DNA from: Bacteroidetes bacterium GWF2_35_48
Lineage (GTDB): Bacteria > Bacteroidota > Bacteroidia > Bacteroidales > GWF2-35-48
Length of the DNA stretch: 64,000 nucleotides
Direction: 5' to 3'
Assembly: GCA_001769125.1 (NCBI GenBank)
Contig: MEOG01000105.1
Span: 1-64,000 of the forward strand
Numbering within the stretch: the first letter of the stretch is position 1; each line of letters starts with the position of its first letter. Shown here in pieces: positions 35,067 through 43,118 of this stretch. Position numbers and translations under genes: made by a program. The notes beneath the pieces were generated by a model. That model ran no database searches and was not told where the DNA came from. It was given only the letters and a program-made list of their open reading frames with translations.

Positions 35067-35735
35067 TTTATTTTCTTTTACGCACCTAACAGAATGCATA
35101 GAAATGCTGCTATCGGTTAAACGACCTATCTGAATTTTATCTGCATCTAAAGCTCTGATAAAAACATACGAAATATCTTCCTCTGTTGAAGTAATCCAAG
35201 AGCCCGATATCCCAATAGATTTGTATTCTCCGTCGTTTGTACGCCAGCCTCCTGGTAATGCAGAAAAGCCACTGCTGTTTGTTACTTTTTTATTAGTTTT
35301 TTTCCAACTCAAATTCCCTTTCTCTTTCATAATTCCACCAATTAATTTTCCTGAAAAATCAATTAAAGTAGTATCAACAGAATTGTCAAGAAATTTAGCA
35401 AGGATATTCCATTCACTATCACTTGGCACATGAAATCCGGCAGGACAAATTCCAATTTTTTTTGTTATGGAAAACCAGTTATATAAGCGTCCATACAAAT
35501 TTGAATTGTCAGGATTATTGTTGTAATCGCAATATCCTCCCTGATTTGTCGGTTCTAAAATATTTTCCATAGGCGTTCCGTCTGCAAATTTTGTTGTCCG
35601 AAGATTTTCTTTCATCCAAATCTGTTTACCGATTACTACAGTATTATATGTATTTCCATCAGCATCAGAAACTGTTTGGGCTCTGGCTGAAAAAAATATC
35701 AGAATATAAAATAATAATAACAATAATAATTTCAT
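35064..35735 (-). CDS. Exported FISUMP-domain protein (2)
   Basis: A 223-residue paralogue of the neighbouring FISUMP protein. It has a signal peptide (1-19, ends SARAQ), VVIGKQIWMKENLRTTKF, DGTPMENI, NLYGRLYNWFSI, GFHVPSDSEWNIL, SGFSALPGGWR, SWITSTEE and SVRCVKENK. It is closer to the family consensus than protein 1. Its stop codon is the first codon of R1 element copy C. The FGE-like lipoprotein gene lies 34 bases upstream on the same strand and may be in the same operon. Confidence 0.88.
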   Translation of the reverse strand: MKLLLLLLFYILIFFSARAQTVSDADGNTYNTVVIGKQIWMKENLRTTKFADGTPMENILEPTNQGGYCDYNNNPDNSNLYGRLYNWFSITKKIGICPAGFHVPSDSEWNILAKFLDNSVDTTLIDFSGKLIGGIMKEKGNLSWKKTNKKVTNSSGFSALPGGWRTNDGEYKSIGISGSWITSTEEDISYVFIRALDADKIQIGRLTDSSISMHSVRCVKENK

Positions 35736-35769
35736 AAGGAATCAAATCTATATTGAATATTAAATATCA

Positions 35770-36786
35770 TTATTTGTGTTCTCTGAGCTTACCTTCATCG
35801 TCAAAATACATTTTAGTTGTACTGATGTCCACAACTTCAGCTATTAAGCGAAATCCGAGCCATTTTTCAGGTTTTTCATATTTCTGAATAGCATCAGGAA
35901 GACATTCTTTTGCTGTATTCAAATAGGAACCGCCTTTTGCAATTCCCTTTTCATTGGTCATTTCAGCAGCATTTCCCTGTACATCCATCAGGCCGATAAA
36001 ATTCGGTGAAAAAATGTTAACGGTATAAAGAGATTCTTTGCCAAACATTTCATCAACCTGCTTATTTGTTTCGCAAACAGGCTTTCCGGCACAATTGCAT
36101 AAAGCGCATCCTTTTGGGTTTGCACATTCTTTCCATGCTTTCCTGTTTATCTCACAGTATTTATCACTTTCAAAATCGCAATCTTCCATTCCCCGCTTTG
36201 AAATATTTGTAAATTCAGCAGGAGTAGGTAATCTGAAAATAATTATTCTATTCCCATTTTTAATTAAATCCTGTTCCTTGTTAAAATAAAAAGTACACCA
36301 TGCAGCATATTCTTCAGCCTGATCGAAACTTATTCCTGTTATCGGTTTTTCAAATTCATCAATAAAAGCAACGGGATTTTTCTTAGCATACATTTTTTCT
36401 TTAAATGCATCCACATCAAGCCAAATCATTTTTTGATCTTCCTCCTCGCTTTTCAAACCCTTTTCTAAACGGAGATACGGAAATAAAGCACACTCATTTG
36501 AAGGAATTAATTCTTTCAAATATTCCTCTGAACTATCCTTCGAAACAGTTTCAAGAAAAAAAAGGTAATCGTTTACTGTAACTTCTGTTATTTTGGCTGC
36601 AAGCACACCTTTGTCTATCCATTGAAACATTGCGGGTGGATTTTCCGGTAAAGAAAAAATATAATAATTTCCATTTTTAATAACATGACAGGAAAAACTG
36701 AAAAATAAGGCAAATAGCGGTATGAAAAATATAATTTTGTTATTAAAAATAAAAGAATTTCGGAGCAAAATCTGATTTTTTTTCAT
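35770..36786 (-). CDS. Lipoprotein with FGE/sulfatase-modifying-factor-like domain
   Basis: A 338-residue predicted lipoprotein. I use the ATG at 36786, which gives a signal peptide ending in the lipobox FSFSC (cysteine about residue 33); the longer frame from 36846 adds 20 unlikely residues. The body has the SUMF1/FGE fold pattern: AKITEVTVNDYLFFL, ITGISFDQAEEYAAWC, FRLPTPAEF, GLMDVQGNAAEMTNEKGIAKGGSY and KWLGFRLIAE. A cysteine-rich insert (CANPKGCALCNCAGKPVCE) is unusual. Related proteins take part in gliding/T9SS assembly (GldJ/GldK type) or have lost enzyme function; which applies here is not clear. Confidence 0.75.
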   Translation of the reverse strand: MKKNQILLRNSFIFNNKIIFFIPLFALFFSFSCHVIKNGNYYIFSLPENPPAMFQWIDKGVLAAKITEVTVNDYLFFLETVSKDSSEEYLKELIPSNECALFPYLRLEKGLKSEEEDQKMIWLDVDAFKEKMYAKKNPVAFIDEFEKPITGISFDQAEEYAAWCTFYFNKEQDLIKNGNRIIIFRLPTPAEFTNISKRGMEDCDFESDKYCEINRKAWKECANPKGCALCNCAGKPVCETNKQVDEMFGKESLYTVNIFSPNFIGLMDVQGNAAEMTNEKGIAKGGSYLNTAKECLPDAIQKYEKPEKWLGFRLIAEVVDISTTKMYFDDEGKLREHK

Positions 36787-37147
36787 GCAGATGAAATTTG
36801 GTTTTAATAATGGCAAATATACAAAGTTTTTAAATTCAGAACTCATGAGTTTTCTAAAATTCTATTTAGGGGTACATTATACTTTGAGTTAGCACTTACC
36901 AACCTGCTTATTGCTCGCAAGTTTTGCATTATACTCCACAACTTCTAATTATCACAGCTTCGTAAACTTTTTTATTGTCTCTCTGCCTTCTGGAAAACCA
37001 AAATTTCTATCAGTTAATTTTTACAAAAGCTGAATTTATGGTCATCACAGCGACAAACACTGCAAATAAAAAATATCTTAAAATTTATACATTTATTCTT
37101 TCAAATTAATTCAATATATTTGTTGGTTAAATAATTTATAATTTATT
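36787..37147. other. Intergenic region with possible plsC promoter
   Basis: This 361-base AT-rich gap lies between divergent genes. TATATTTG at 37115-37122 fits the -7 consensus TAnnTTTG and lies 26 bases before the acyltransferase start, without a clear -33 box. I see no gene or stable hairpin in the remainder. Confidence 0.35.
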
Positions 37148-37948
37148 ATGAGTACTGATTTTATACAAATTAAACCAAATAAAAAAAGGAATTTCCTGCA
37201 TTATTTTTTTCTCCCTTTCCGGGTTATATATAAAATTCATATTTTTTTATCTTTTTCGCTATCACTTCTTTTGTTTTACCCTGTTTTGTATTTTTTTTTA
37301 AAAGATTCAAAACGACTTCGTACAGCATTTAAAATACTTAAAGTTTATACCCATGTATTTCATACGTTGGCATTAATTCCACCACGTGTAAAAGGAGTTA
37401 AAAATATACCTGCTTCCGGTCCTTATCTTGTTTGTTTCAATCATAGCTCTTTTCTTGATATTACTAATGCATATAATACACTTCCCTTTTATTTCATATT
37501 TGTAGGAAAAAAGGAATTAAAAAAATGGCCTTTGTTTCAGATTTTCTTTTTGTCTGATATGAATATTCTTGTTGACAGGCAAAGCAAAATTGCAGCGTAT
37601 AAATCATTTTTACAAATAGGAGAACAACTCGAAAAAGGTAATCCTGTGGCATTATTTCCGGAGGGAACCATGACTAAAAATGCTCCGCACATGAACCCCT
37701 TCAAATCGGGTGCATTCGTAGTCGCTATACAAAAGCAGGTTCCAATAATTCCCGCAACTTATGTTACCCATTGGAAACGCATTGAAAACGGAGGTTTCTG
37801 GCACGGGAAAGTAAGCCCGGGATTCAGTTTTGCAATTATTCATGAACCAATTTCTACAATAGGTTTAAAAAAGGGTGATGAAGATGCTCTTTCTGATAAA
37901 GTATGGGAAGCTATCAATGCGCCGCTTAAAGAAAGGTATGGAGTATGA
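37148..37948 (+). CDS. 1-acyl-glycerol-3-phosphate acyltransferase (PlsC-like)
   Basis: A 266-residue membrane-bound lysophospholipid acyltransferase. The catalytic H-x4-D motif is NHSSFLD, the substrate-binding motif is FPEGTM, and a block IPATYVTHW follows. One or two hydrophobic segments (about 30-50) anchor it. It should add the sn-2 acyl chain to lysophosphatidic acid or a related lipid; aminolipid substrates are possible in this phylum. Single gene, convergent with the WYL regulator gene with a gap of 22 bases. Confidence 0.9.
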   Translation: MSTDFIQIKPNKKRNFLHYFFLPFRVIYKIHIFLSFSLSLLLFYPVLYFFLKDSKRLRTAFKILKVYTHVFHTLALIPPRVKGVKNIPASGPYLVCFNHSSFLDITNAYNTLPFYFIFVGKKELKKWPLFQIFFLSDMNILVDRQSKIAAYKSFLQIGEQLEKGNPVALFPEGTMTKNAPHMNPFKSGAFVVAIQKQVPIIPATYVTHWKRIENGGFWHGKVSPGFSFAIIHEPISTIGLKKGDEDALSDKVWEAINAPLKERYGV

Positions 37949-37970
37949 AAAAAGTTGCAGGTTGGGAGAG

Positions 37971-38972
37971 TTATCTCTTATATTTTTTCACAGCCGTTTC
38001 CAGTTTCTTTTTAATTGTATCCCGAAGACTTTGAGGTTGGATGACTTCAACATTTGGTCCCCAGCCAAGAATAAGATTTATTAGTTCGTAAGTAGGAGCA
38101 AGTTTGAATTTTATTATTAAAAAATCTTTAGTTTCTTCAATTATTTTCTGGCTTTCATGCAAAGGCAGACTTTTTAAATACTGACCTTCTTCGTATGCAA
38201 ATTTTAACAAAATATCTTCCACTTTTCCGTCTGCAACAAAAACACCAATTGTATCCTGAAAATATAATTCAGGATGAAAAGGAACCTGAAAAAAAGTTGC
38301 CAGATGTTCTGTTTTAATATCTTTAATTCGGTCAAGTCCAAATGTACGAAGCTCGCTGTGGCTCTCGCTGTATGCTATAAGATACCAACGAAATCGGTCT
38401 TCTTTTAAAAACAGAGGATGTAGAATATATTTATTCGGCTTTGGATTGTAAAAACTTTGATGCGTTATGTTTATAACTTTCTTGTTTTTTATTGCATCAA
38501 TAAGAAACTCAATATGCTCAATCCCCTTAAATCGGGGCACTTTCTGAAAATCAATTATATTTTTTCTTTGATTGTCTGATAAACCTTGTTTTGTCTTTAG
38601 TATTGTGATAAGTCTTTCTATTGTGCCTCGCGAGTTTTCAAAAACAGGGATTACAGAAAGGTTTTTCAGAAAGTCAGCATTAAAGTGCAAAGCTTCAAGC
38701 TCCTCTTCAGAAATGGGTAATTCGTCAATCGAATAGTTTGAATCGCTGTAATAATAGCCCTTTTCAGAGGAATCGTATTCAATGGGAGCGTGAAAATTAA
38801 GTTCTGAATTGTATCGCATATCCTGAATATCTTTGGCAATCGTTCTTGTCGCAACATTTTTACATGTTACATTAAATATTGCATCTTTTATTTTTTCTAT
38901 ATCAGGATATTTTTTATCAACCAATAATTGATTAATTATTTTGTATCGGATATATGCGTCTTTATTGTGCAT
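37971..38972 (-). CDS. WYL-domain transcriptional regulator
   Basis: A 333-residue regulator. The start at 38972 gives an N-terminal winged helix-turn-helix (IRYKIINQLL, then VATRTIAKDIQDMRY); a longer frame from 39065 would translate repeat sequence. The WYL domain (about 155-250) has a variant core in FKEDRFRWYLIAYSESHSELRTFGLDRI, with RWYL in place of WYL, and a WCX-type C-terminal part (about 255-333). WYL domains bind ligands such as nucleic acids or nucleotides and often control stress or defence genes. It is divergent from the AAA ATPase gene, which is its most likely target. Confidence 0.88.
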   Translation of the reverse strand: MHNKDAYIRYKIINQLLVDKKYPDIEKIKDAIFNVTCKNVATRTIAKDIQDMRYNSELNFHAPIEYDSSEKGYYYSDSNYSIDELPISEEELEALHFNADFLKNLSVIPVFENSRGTIERLITILKTKQGLSDNQRKNIIDFQKVPRFKGIEHIEFLIDAIKNKKVINITHQSFYNPKPNKYILHPLFLKEDRFRWYLIAYSESHSELRTFGLDRIKDIKTEHLATFFQVPFHPELYFQDTIGVFVADGKVEDILLKFAYEEGQYLKSLPLHESQKIIEETKDFLIIKFKLAPTYELINLILGWGPNVEVIQPQSLRDTIKKKLETAVKKYKR

Positions 38973-39030
38973 TTTGCAAGATTTTTGATGTAAAAGTAAT
39001 GAAAATAATTGTAAATCGTAATCAGTAATA

Positions 39031-39070
39031 AGTAATCGGTGGCTTCGACTCCGCTCAGCCACCAATTACT
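39031..39070. repeat. Hairpin-forming repeat with TTCGACTCCGCTCAG core
   Basis: AGTAAT-c-GGTGGC pairs with GCCACC-a-ATTACT across the core TTCGACTCCGCTCA. The core is a word found with variations at 16815-16850, 47591-47612 and 60447-60462. It lies in the gap between the divergent WYL and AAA genes. Confidence 0.6.
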
Positions 39071-39164
39071 AATAGAATTTCATATCCGATGTTATATTTT
39101 TCATTTTATTACGTATATTTATAAAATCTTATTTACAAACATAAAATTTTTCAATTTATTAAAT

Positions 39165-40301
39165 ATGAGCAAGAAAGATAATAGTACATTAAAGGGATTT
39201 CATCTGGATGATAATTTTTTGCAGCGTACCAATATGGATTTATTCGGCAATGACAATGAGCAGTACTTGCATTGGGGGAAAATTTTTCTTCAGATGTTCC
39301 GCGAATTTTATTCTATTTATCGCATAAATCACGATATTAATTCTGAAGCACTTCTAAAAGAAATGATAATAAAATACAATCTTAAAGAGTCTCAGATTAT
39401 AAGAATTGAAAGAGCAAACCGTGAAAAATTTTCTGAACCGGATTTTCACGAACATACAGAATATCTGTTAATGATAAAAGAAGGTTTCTTTGTCGCTTTT
39501 CACAGACATGTTGTAATTATTATGTATGGAAGCAAAATCACAAAAGAAGAAATTAAAAATATTGCTTTACATGCAGAAGCTTTCAAGATTTTACCGGAAA
39601 ATAAAGAAAAGAAATTCTATATGATTTCACGCTCAGAATATTCTGAACATGGTCTCACTCTTACAGATTTTGATGTTAAACCCCATGATATTGACATTGA
39701 GCAAAACTATAACGACGACTTTAAGGAAGTTCACACATTAATAAATGATTCACTTAATGAAAAAAAGAAAAACGGTTTGATTCTTTTACATGGAAAATAT
39801 GGAACAGGAAAAACCTATTATATCCGCCATCTGGTGTGCTCTATAGATAAAAAATTTATTTACCTGCCCCTGCACATGATAGATTCTTTAAGTGCTCCAA
39901 ACTTTTTGCCTTTTATGACTGAAAATTCAGACTCTGTATTAATTCTTGAAGATTGCGAAACCATTTTGATGCCCCGCTCTGATGGAAACCCGAATGTTAC
40001 TGCCTTATCAAATTTATTGAACCTTGGCGACGGGCTTCTTGCAGATGCCTTATCTATAAATGTTATCTGCACTTTTAATTCTGATTTGAAAAAAATTGAT
40101 GATGCGATTCTTAGAAAAGGTAGGTTGATTGCACGTTACGAATTTAAAGAATTAGAGACTGCAAAAGCACAGAAATTAGCCGATAAATTGAATAAGGGCT
40201 GCACTATTGAAAAACCTTCCACGCTTGCCGACATTTACAACATTGATGCAAAAAGTTTTTCAAATACTGATGACCGTAAAAAAATTGGATTTGGACAATA
40301 A
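39165..40301 (+). CDS. AAA-family ATPase, function unknown
   Basis: A 378-residue protein. The ATG at 39165 is preferred; an in-frame ATG at 39039 would add 42 residues from the repeat region. The N-terminal 180 residues have no domain I recognise. The AAA core has Walker A GKYGTGKT at 210-217, Walker B SVLILEDCE (about 248-256) and a sensor region with NVICTFNSDLKKIDDAILRKGR, including the arginine-finger-like end. The lid ends in a basic segment. It resembles the classical AAA proteins that remodel other proteins. It is divergent from the WYL regulator and followed by a strong terminator, so it is a single gene. Confidence 0.85.
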   Translation: MSKKDNSTLKGFHLDDNFLQRTNMDLFGNDNEQYLHWGKIFLQMFREFYSIYRINHDINSEALLKEMIIKYNLKESQIIRIERANREKFSEPDFHEHTEYLLMIKEGFFVAFHRHVVIIMYGSKITKEEIKNIALHAEAFKILPENKEKKFYMISRSEYSEHGLTLTDFDVKPHDIDIEQNYNDDFKEVHTLINDSLNEKKKNGLILLHGKYGTGKTYYIRHLVCSIDKKFIYLPLHMIDSLSAPNFLPFMTENSDSVLILEDCETILMPRSDGNPNVTALSNLLNLGDGLLADALSINVICTFNSDLKKIDDAILRKGRLIARYEFKELETAKAQKLADKLNKGCTIEKPSTLADIYNIDAKSFSNTDDRKKIGFGQ

Positions 40302-40331
40302 AAAAGTCCGGACTTTTATTACCGGACTTTT
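40302..40331 (+). terminator. Terminator after the AAA ATPase gene
   Basis: AAAAGTCCGG pairs perfectly with CCGGACTTTT across a 10-base loop, starting at the base after the stop codon. Confidence 0.88.
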
Positions 40332-40570
40332 AATTGAAACCCTAATGTATACTTGTGATTTGAAATTTATATATGATTTGTTTTTTCATTACAAATCCTA
40401 AATCCTTTCGCTGGGGCGAACAAATATTTTTCTCTCATTTATCAAACTTAAATTTAATTTGGATTTAGGTTTAGGAGTAAGATTAAGGATTAAAGAAGAT
40501 TACTACGAAGTCTTTACTTTTGCTCCTATTCTTAATCCTACTCCTTAATCCATTATTTTCTCCTATTTCA

Positions 40571-40629
40571 AGCAAACCTGTTAGGATAGCCTCCTCACCT
40601 GCTTTCTCGCAATACCTCACAGGATTGCT
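40571..40629 (-). repeat. Stem-forming trailer element R2, copy c
   Basis: On the minus strand it starts AGCAATCCTGTGAGGTATTG and ends CCTAACAGGTTTGCT. The ends AGCAA.CCTGT and ACAGGTTTGCT form the outer stem. It directly follows R1 copy A downstream of the WG-repeat gene, so the two families are in tandem here. Confidence 0.65.
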
Positions 40630-40634
40630 AAATT

Positions 40635-40779
40635 GTGTTCGCAAGAAAACTATGTGTTTGATAAAGAAAACGTCAAATACAAGGCTTTCGAAGTCATGAA
40701 AACCAAGGAGTTTACTTTTGTAAATGACTGTTTTCATGACGAGAGTAACGCAGTAGTTGGCGTTTTCTTGCAAACACTA
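40635..40779 (-). repeat. Structured trailer element R1, copy A
   Basis: 145 bases that are nearly identical (two differences) to copy B but inverted relative to it. On the minus strand it starts TAGTGTTTGCAAGAAAACG, 2 bases past the stop codon of the WG-repeat gene. The central stem is GTCATGAAAAC (40693-40703) with GTTTTCATGAC (40730-40740), and the inner stem is TTTAC (40711-40715) with GTAAA (40720-40724). Confidence 0.85.
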
Positions 40780-40781
40780 AA

Positions 40782-42230
40782 TTAAAAGGTAAGCCCCATG
40801 CCAATAGTAAATGGATATAATTCGGGACCTTTTTTCTTTTCAAACAAAGTAATAAAACTGTAATTTGCAAAAACATTAAAACCTCCGTAACCCATTCTGA
40901 ACGTAGCTTCTGCTTTAAAGGGCGACAACCTGAAGTCTTCGCGTACAATATGCTTTTCGTCATTATCGTAAACTTGTTTGTGGCGGGAACCGATTTTAAC
41001 ACTCCCAATTATTCCGGCAGCAAAATGAATTCGTGCATGACCGGCGGGTATTTGATATTCCAGCAATAAAGGAAGTGTAAGATAGGTAACAATTAATTTG
41101 TTCTTTTTAAATTTATGAATAGTATCTAATGTAAACTGAATAGGATTTGAATCAGGAACAAAAATTATTTTTTTGTCAAATGCATAATTATTCAGAGCAA
41201 GCCCAAGACCTGTAACAAAGCCAAATCTGTCTTTATATATTGAAAAACTCTGATGTAAAAAATTCAAATTAAACTGCCATGATTTTCCTGTATTCAAATC
41301 CATCATTTTACCATCAGCAGGCAATTCCATTTTAAAATTTTTATCAAGAAAATTATTCATTCCCATTTCTACACCCGACCAGTTTCCTTGAAATCTTGGT
41401 TTACGGTAACGTGGAAAATCGCTGCCATATTCCCAATTTAATGTATCGCCAAAAGGAAAATCATCTTTATCTGAAATTATCAGAATCTTGCCCTTTTTGA
41501 AAATTATTTTTGTTGTATCTTTTCCACCTTTGTTCTTTTCTGTAATGAAAATACTGTCTTTATTAATGATTACAGTACCCGAACCATCAGAAACTTGAAT
41601 GCCATCGTCCGTTATTATTAAGCCTTTGTCTTTTTTCGTTTCTTTATCCTCTATTTCCGGAAGGTTTGCCAGATTGCTCAGCAAAGAAACACTGCCATCT
41701 TTGTAGCACTTAAATGTTCCATTGTCTTCATATTTTATATCATCATACTTATTCGGAATAAAAATAGTTCCGTCTTTCCCAATCAGACCTTTGTTGCCAT
41801 CTTTCCATGTCCAGAACAAATTTTCTCTGAAGTGCGCAATTTCGTCATATTTGCCAGGAATTAATACAACACCATCTTTTGATATCAAGCCCTTTTGACC
41901 ATCTTTATAAGTCCAGGCCATTCCTTTTTTAAAATTTGTAATTTCATCGTATTCGTTTGGAATAATAATTTTTCCGGATACATGTATCAAACCTTTATTC
42001 CCATCTTTATATGTCCACGCTAAGCTGTCTTTAAAAGCTGTTATTTCATCATATTTATTAGGAATTATAATGACTCCGCTTTTATCACATACTCCTTTCA
42101 ATCCGTCTTTCCATGTCCAGCTATAATTTTCATCAATTTTTTTGATTTCGTCAAACTGATTTTCTTGCTGAGCAAAAAGATTTACGATTCCTAATCCCAG
42201 CAACATTGCTATTAATACTATCTTTTTCAT
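40782..42230 (-). CDS. WG-repeat protein with C-terminal outer-membrane barrel
   Basis: A 482-residue exported protein. A signal peptide (1-20, ends NLFAQ) is followed by five WG (tryptophan-glycine/KDG) repeats between about 32 and 190, each close to WTWKDGNKGLI, then G-III-P-KYDEI. A spacer with IIITD-type strands covers 200-260. From about 280 to the end it is strand-rich with alternating aromatics (FHSF-type strands, final FTIGMGLTF), which is typical of an outer-membrane beta-barrel of the PorT/OmpA group. The function of WG repeats is unknown; surface binding is an inference. R1 and R2 elements follow the stop. Confidence 0.8.
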   Translation of the reverse strand: MKKIVLIAMLLGLGIVNLFAQQENQFDEIKKIDENYSWTWKDGLKGVCDKSGVIIIPNKYDEITAFKDSLAWTYKDGNKGLIHVSGKIIIPNEYDEITNFKKGMAWTYKDGQKGLISKDGVVLIPGKYDEIAHFRENLFWTWKDGNKGLIGKDGTIFIPNKYDDIKYEDNGTFKCYKDGSVSLLSNLANLPEIEDKETKKDKGLIITDDGIQVSDGSGTVIINKDSIFITEKNKGGKDTTKIIFKKGKILIISDKDDFPFGDTLNWEYGSDFPRYRKPRFQGNWSGVEMGMNNFLDKNFKMELPADGKMMDLNTGKSWQFNLNFLHQSFSIYKDRFGFVTGLGLALNNYAFDKKIIFVPDSNPIQFTLDTIHKFKKNKLIVTYLTLPLLLEYQIPAGHARIHFAAGIIGSVKIGSRHKQVYDNDEKHIVREDFRLSPFKAEATFRMGYGGFNVFANYSFITLFEKKKGPELYPFTIGMGLTF

Positions 42231-42325
42231 ATTATTATATTTTAAATTTTATTATTAATTATTTTTTTGCGTTTTTTTTGTGACAATCTTGTTATCTGAC
42301 GTTACTCAACATGTTTTTTTTTATC

Positions 42326-42410
42326 AGTCGGAAGCTCGAAGTCGGAAGTTCGAAGTCGGGAGCTGCTTCAACTTCTGACTTCCATCTTCTGACTTCTGAC
42401 TTCTGACTTA
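42326..42410. repeat. GAAGTCG/GACTTC heptamer-like inverted repeat
   Basis: The left part repeats GAAGTCG and GAAGTTCG words and the right part repeats TCTGACT and GACTTC words, so the two halves can pair. It lies about 100 bases upstream of the WG-repeat gene. It resembles the GACTGTA heptamer tract at 30743 in style but not in sequence. Confidence 0.6.
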
Positions 42411-42711
42411 AATCTTCCATCTTCAACATCAATTTCCACAATTTGCGTAACATCATTTATTAATTTATATCAGCTGAATATTTACAGTCGTATGACGAAC
42501 AGGGTTAGGGAAAAGTTACAGAGAAGGAAAAATAATCACAACAAAACTCATTTTGCTAAAGATGACGCAGGTTTACGAAAGTTAATAACTGAACTTTGCT
42601 TAAATTAATTTGTTAAAAATATGATCAGCATATTTTCAAGAGAATAATAAAAATAATTTTTCCTTTATCCATTTAAAAAAATCAAGTATGAAATCAAAAT
42701 AATAATATTCC

Positions 42712-42915
42712 GGTGCGCTGCACCTTTGAATGCAACGCAGCTATAGCTGCGACAAATGTTATCGCTGCTCTGCAGCTTCAAAATAATAATTACAGCATAA
42801 CCTTGGTAACATTTGAAGCAGCAGAGCTGCATAATATTTGTAAAAAAAATGTTATGTATAGAGAAACCAAGGTGCAGAGTACCGTAATATTTACTGCTCT
42901 AACGCAGACTTGATA
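42712..42915. repeat. Multi-palindrome intergenic block
   Basis: Within 200 bases there are several stems: GGTGC/GCACC (42712-42724), the perfect 16-base palindrome CGCAGCTATAGCTGCG (42736-42751), GCTGCTCTGCAGCTTCAAA (42764-42782) against TTTGAAGCAGCAGAGCTGC (42812-42830, two mismatches), and CCTTGGT/ACCAAGG (42801-42807 with 42866-42872). No protein is supported here. The surrounding gap (42231-43118) is otherwise empty of genes. To the right are direct repeats of the kind TAGCGATGTACTG and TGGCGATGAACTG (42940-43010). Confidence 0.65.
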
Positions 42916-43118
42916 TTATTTCGTAACCTTGTTTAGCGATGTACTGCGTTGTGTTGAGCTTGCAGAAACAAGCTTGCCGAAGTGAGCAAATTGTCGTGGC
43001 GATGAACTGTCAAAATACTTCCTACCGAAGGCACTACAATAGCAGATGTACGAAAATATAATTATGATTTTTATACGAAAATTCAAAAAAATGTAAATCT
43101 TTGATGCAGTCTCAAAAA

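Noticed and set aside
40635-40779. R1 elements as integron attC sites
   Set aside because: They follow stop codons and show structure-level conservation as attC sites do, but the GTTRRRY/RYYYAAC core sites are missing, no integrase is present, and the upstream genes are core genes such as pit and dnaA.
42713-42913. 66-codon open frame in the palindrome block
   Set aside because: It translates palindromic repeat sequence and has no signal or family pattern.
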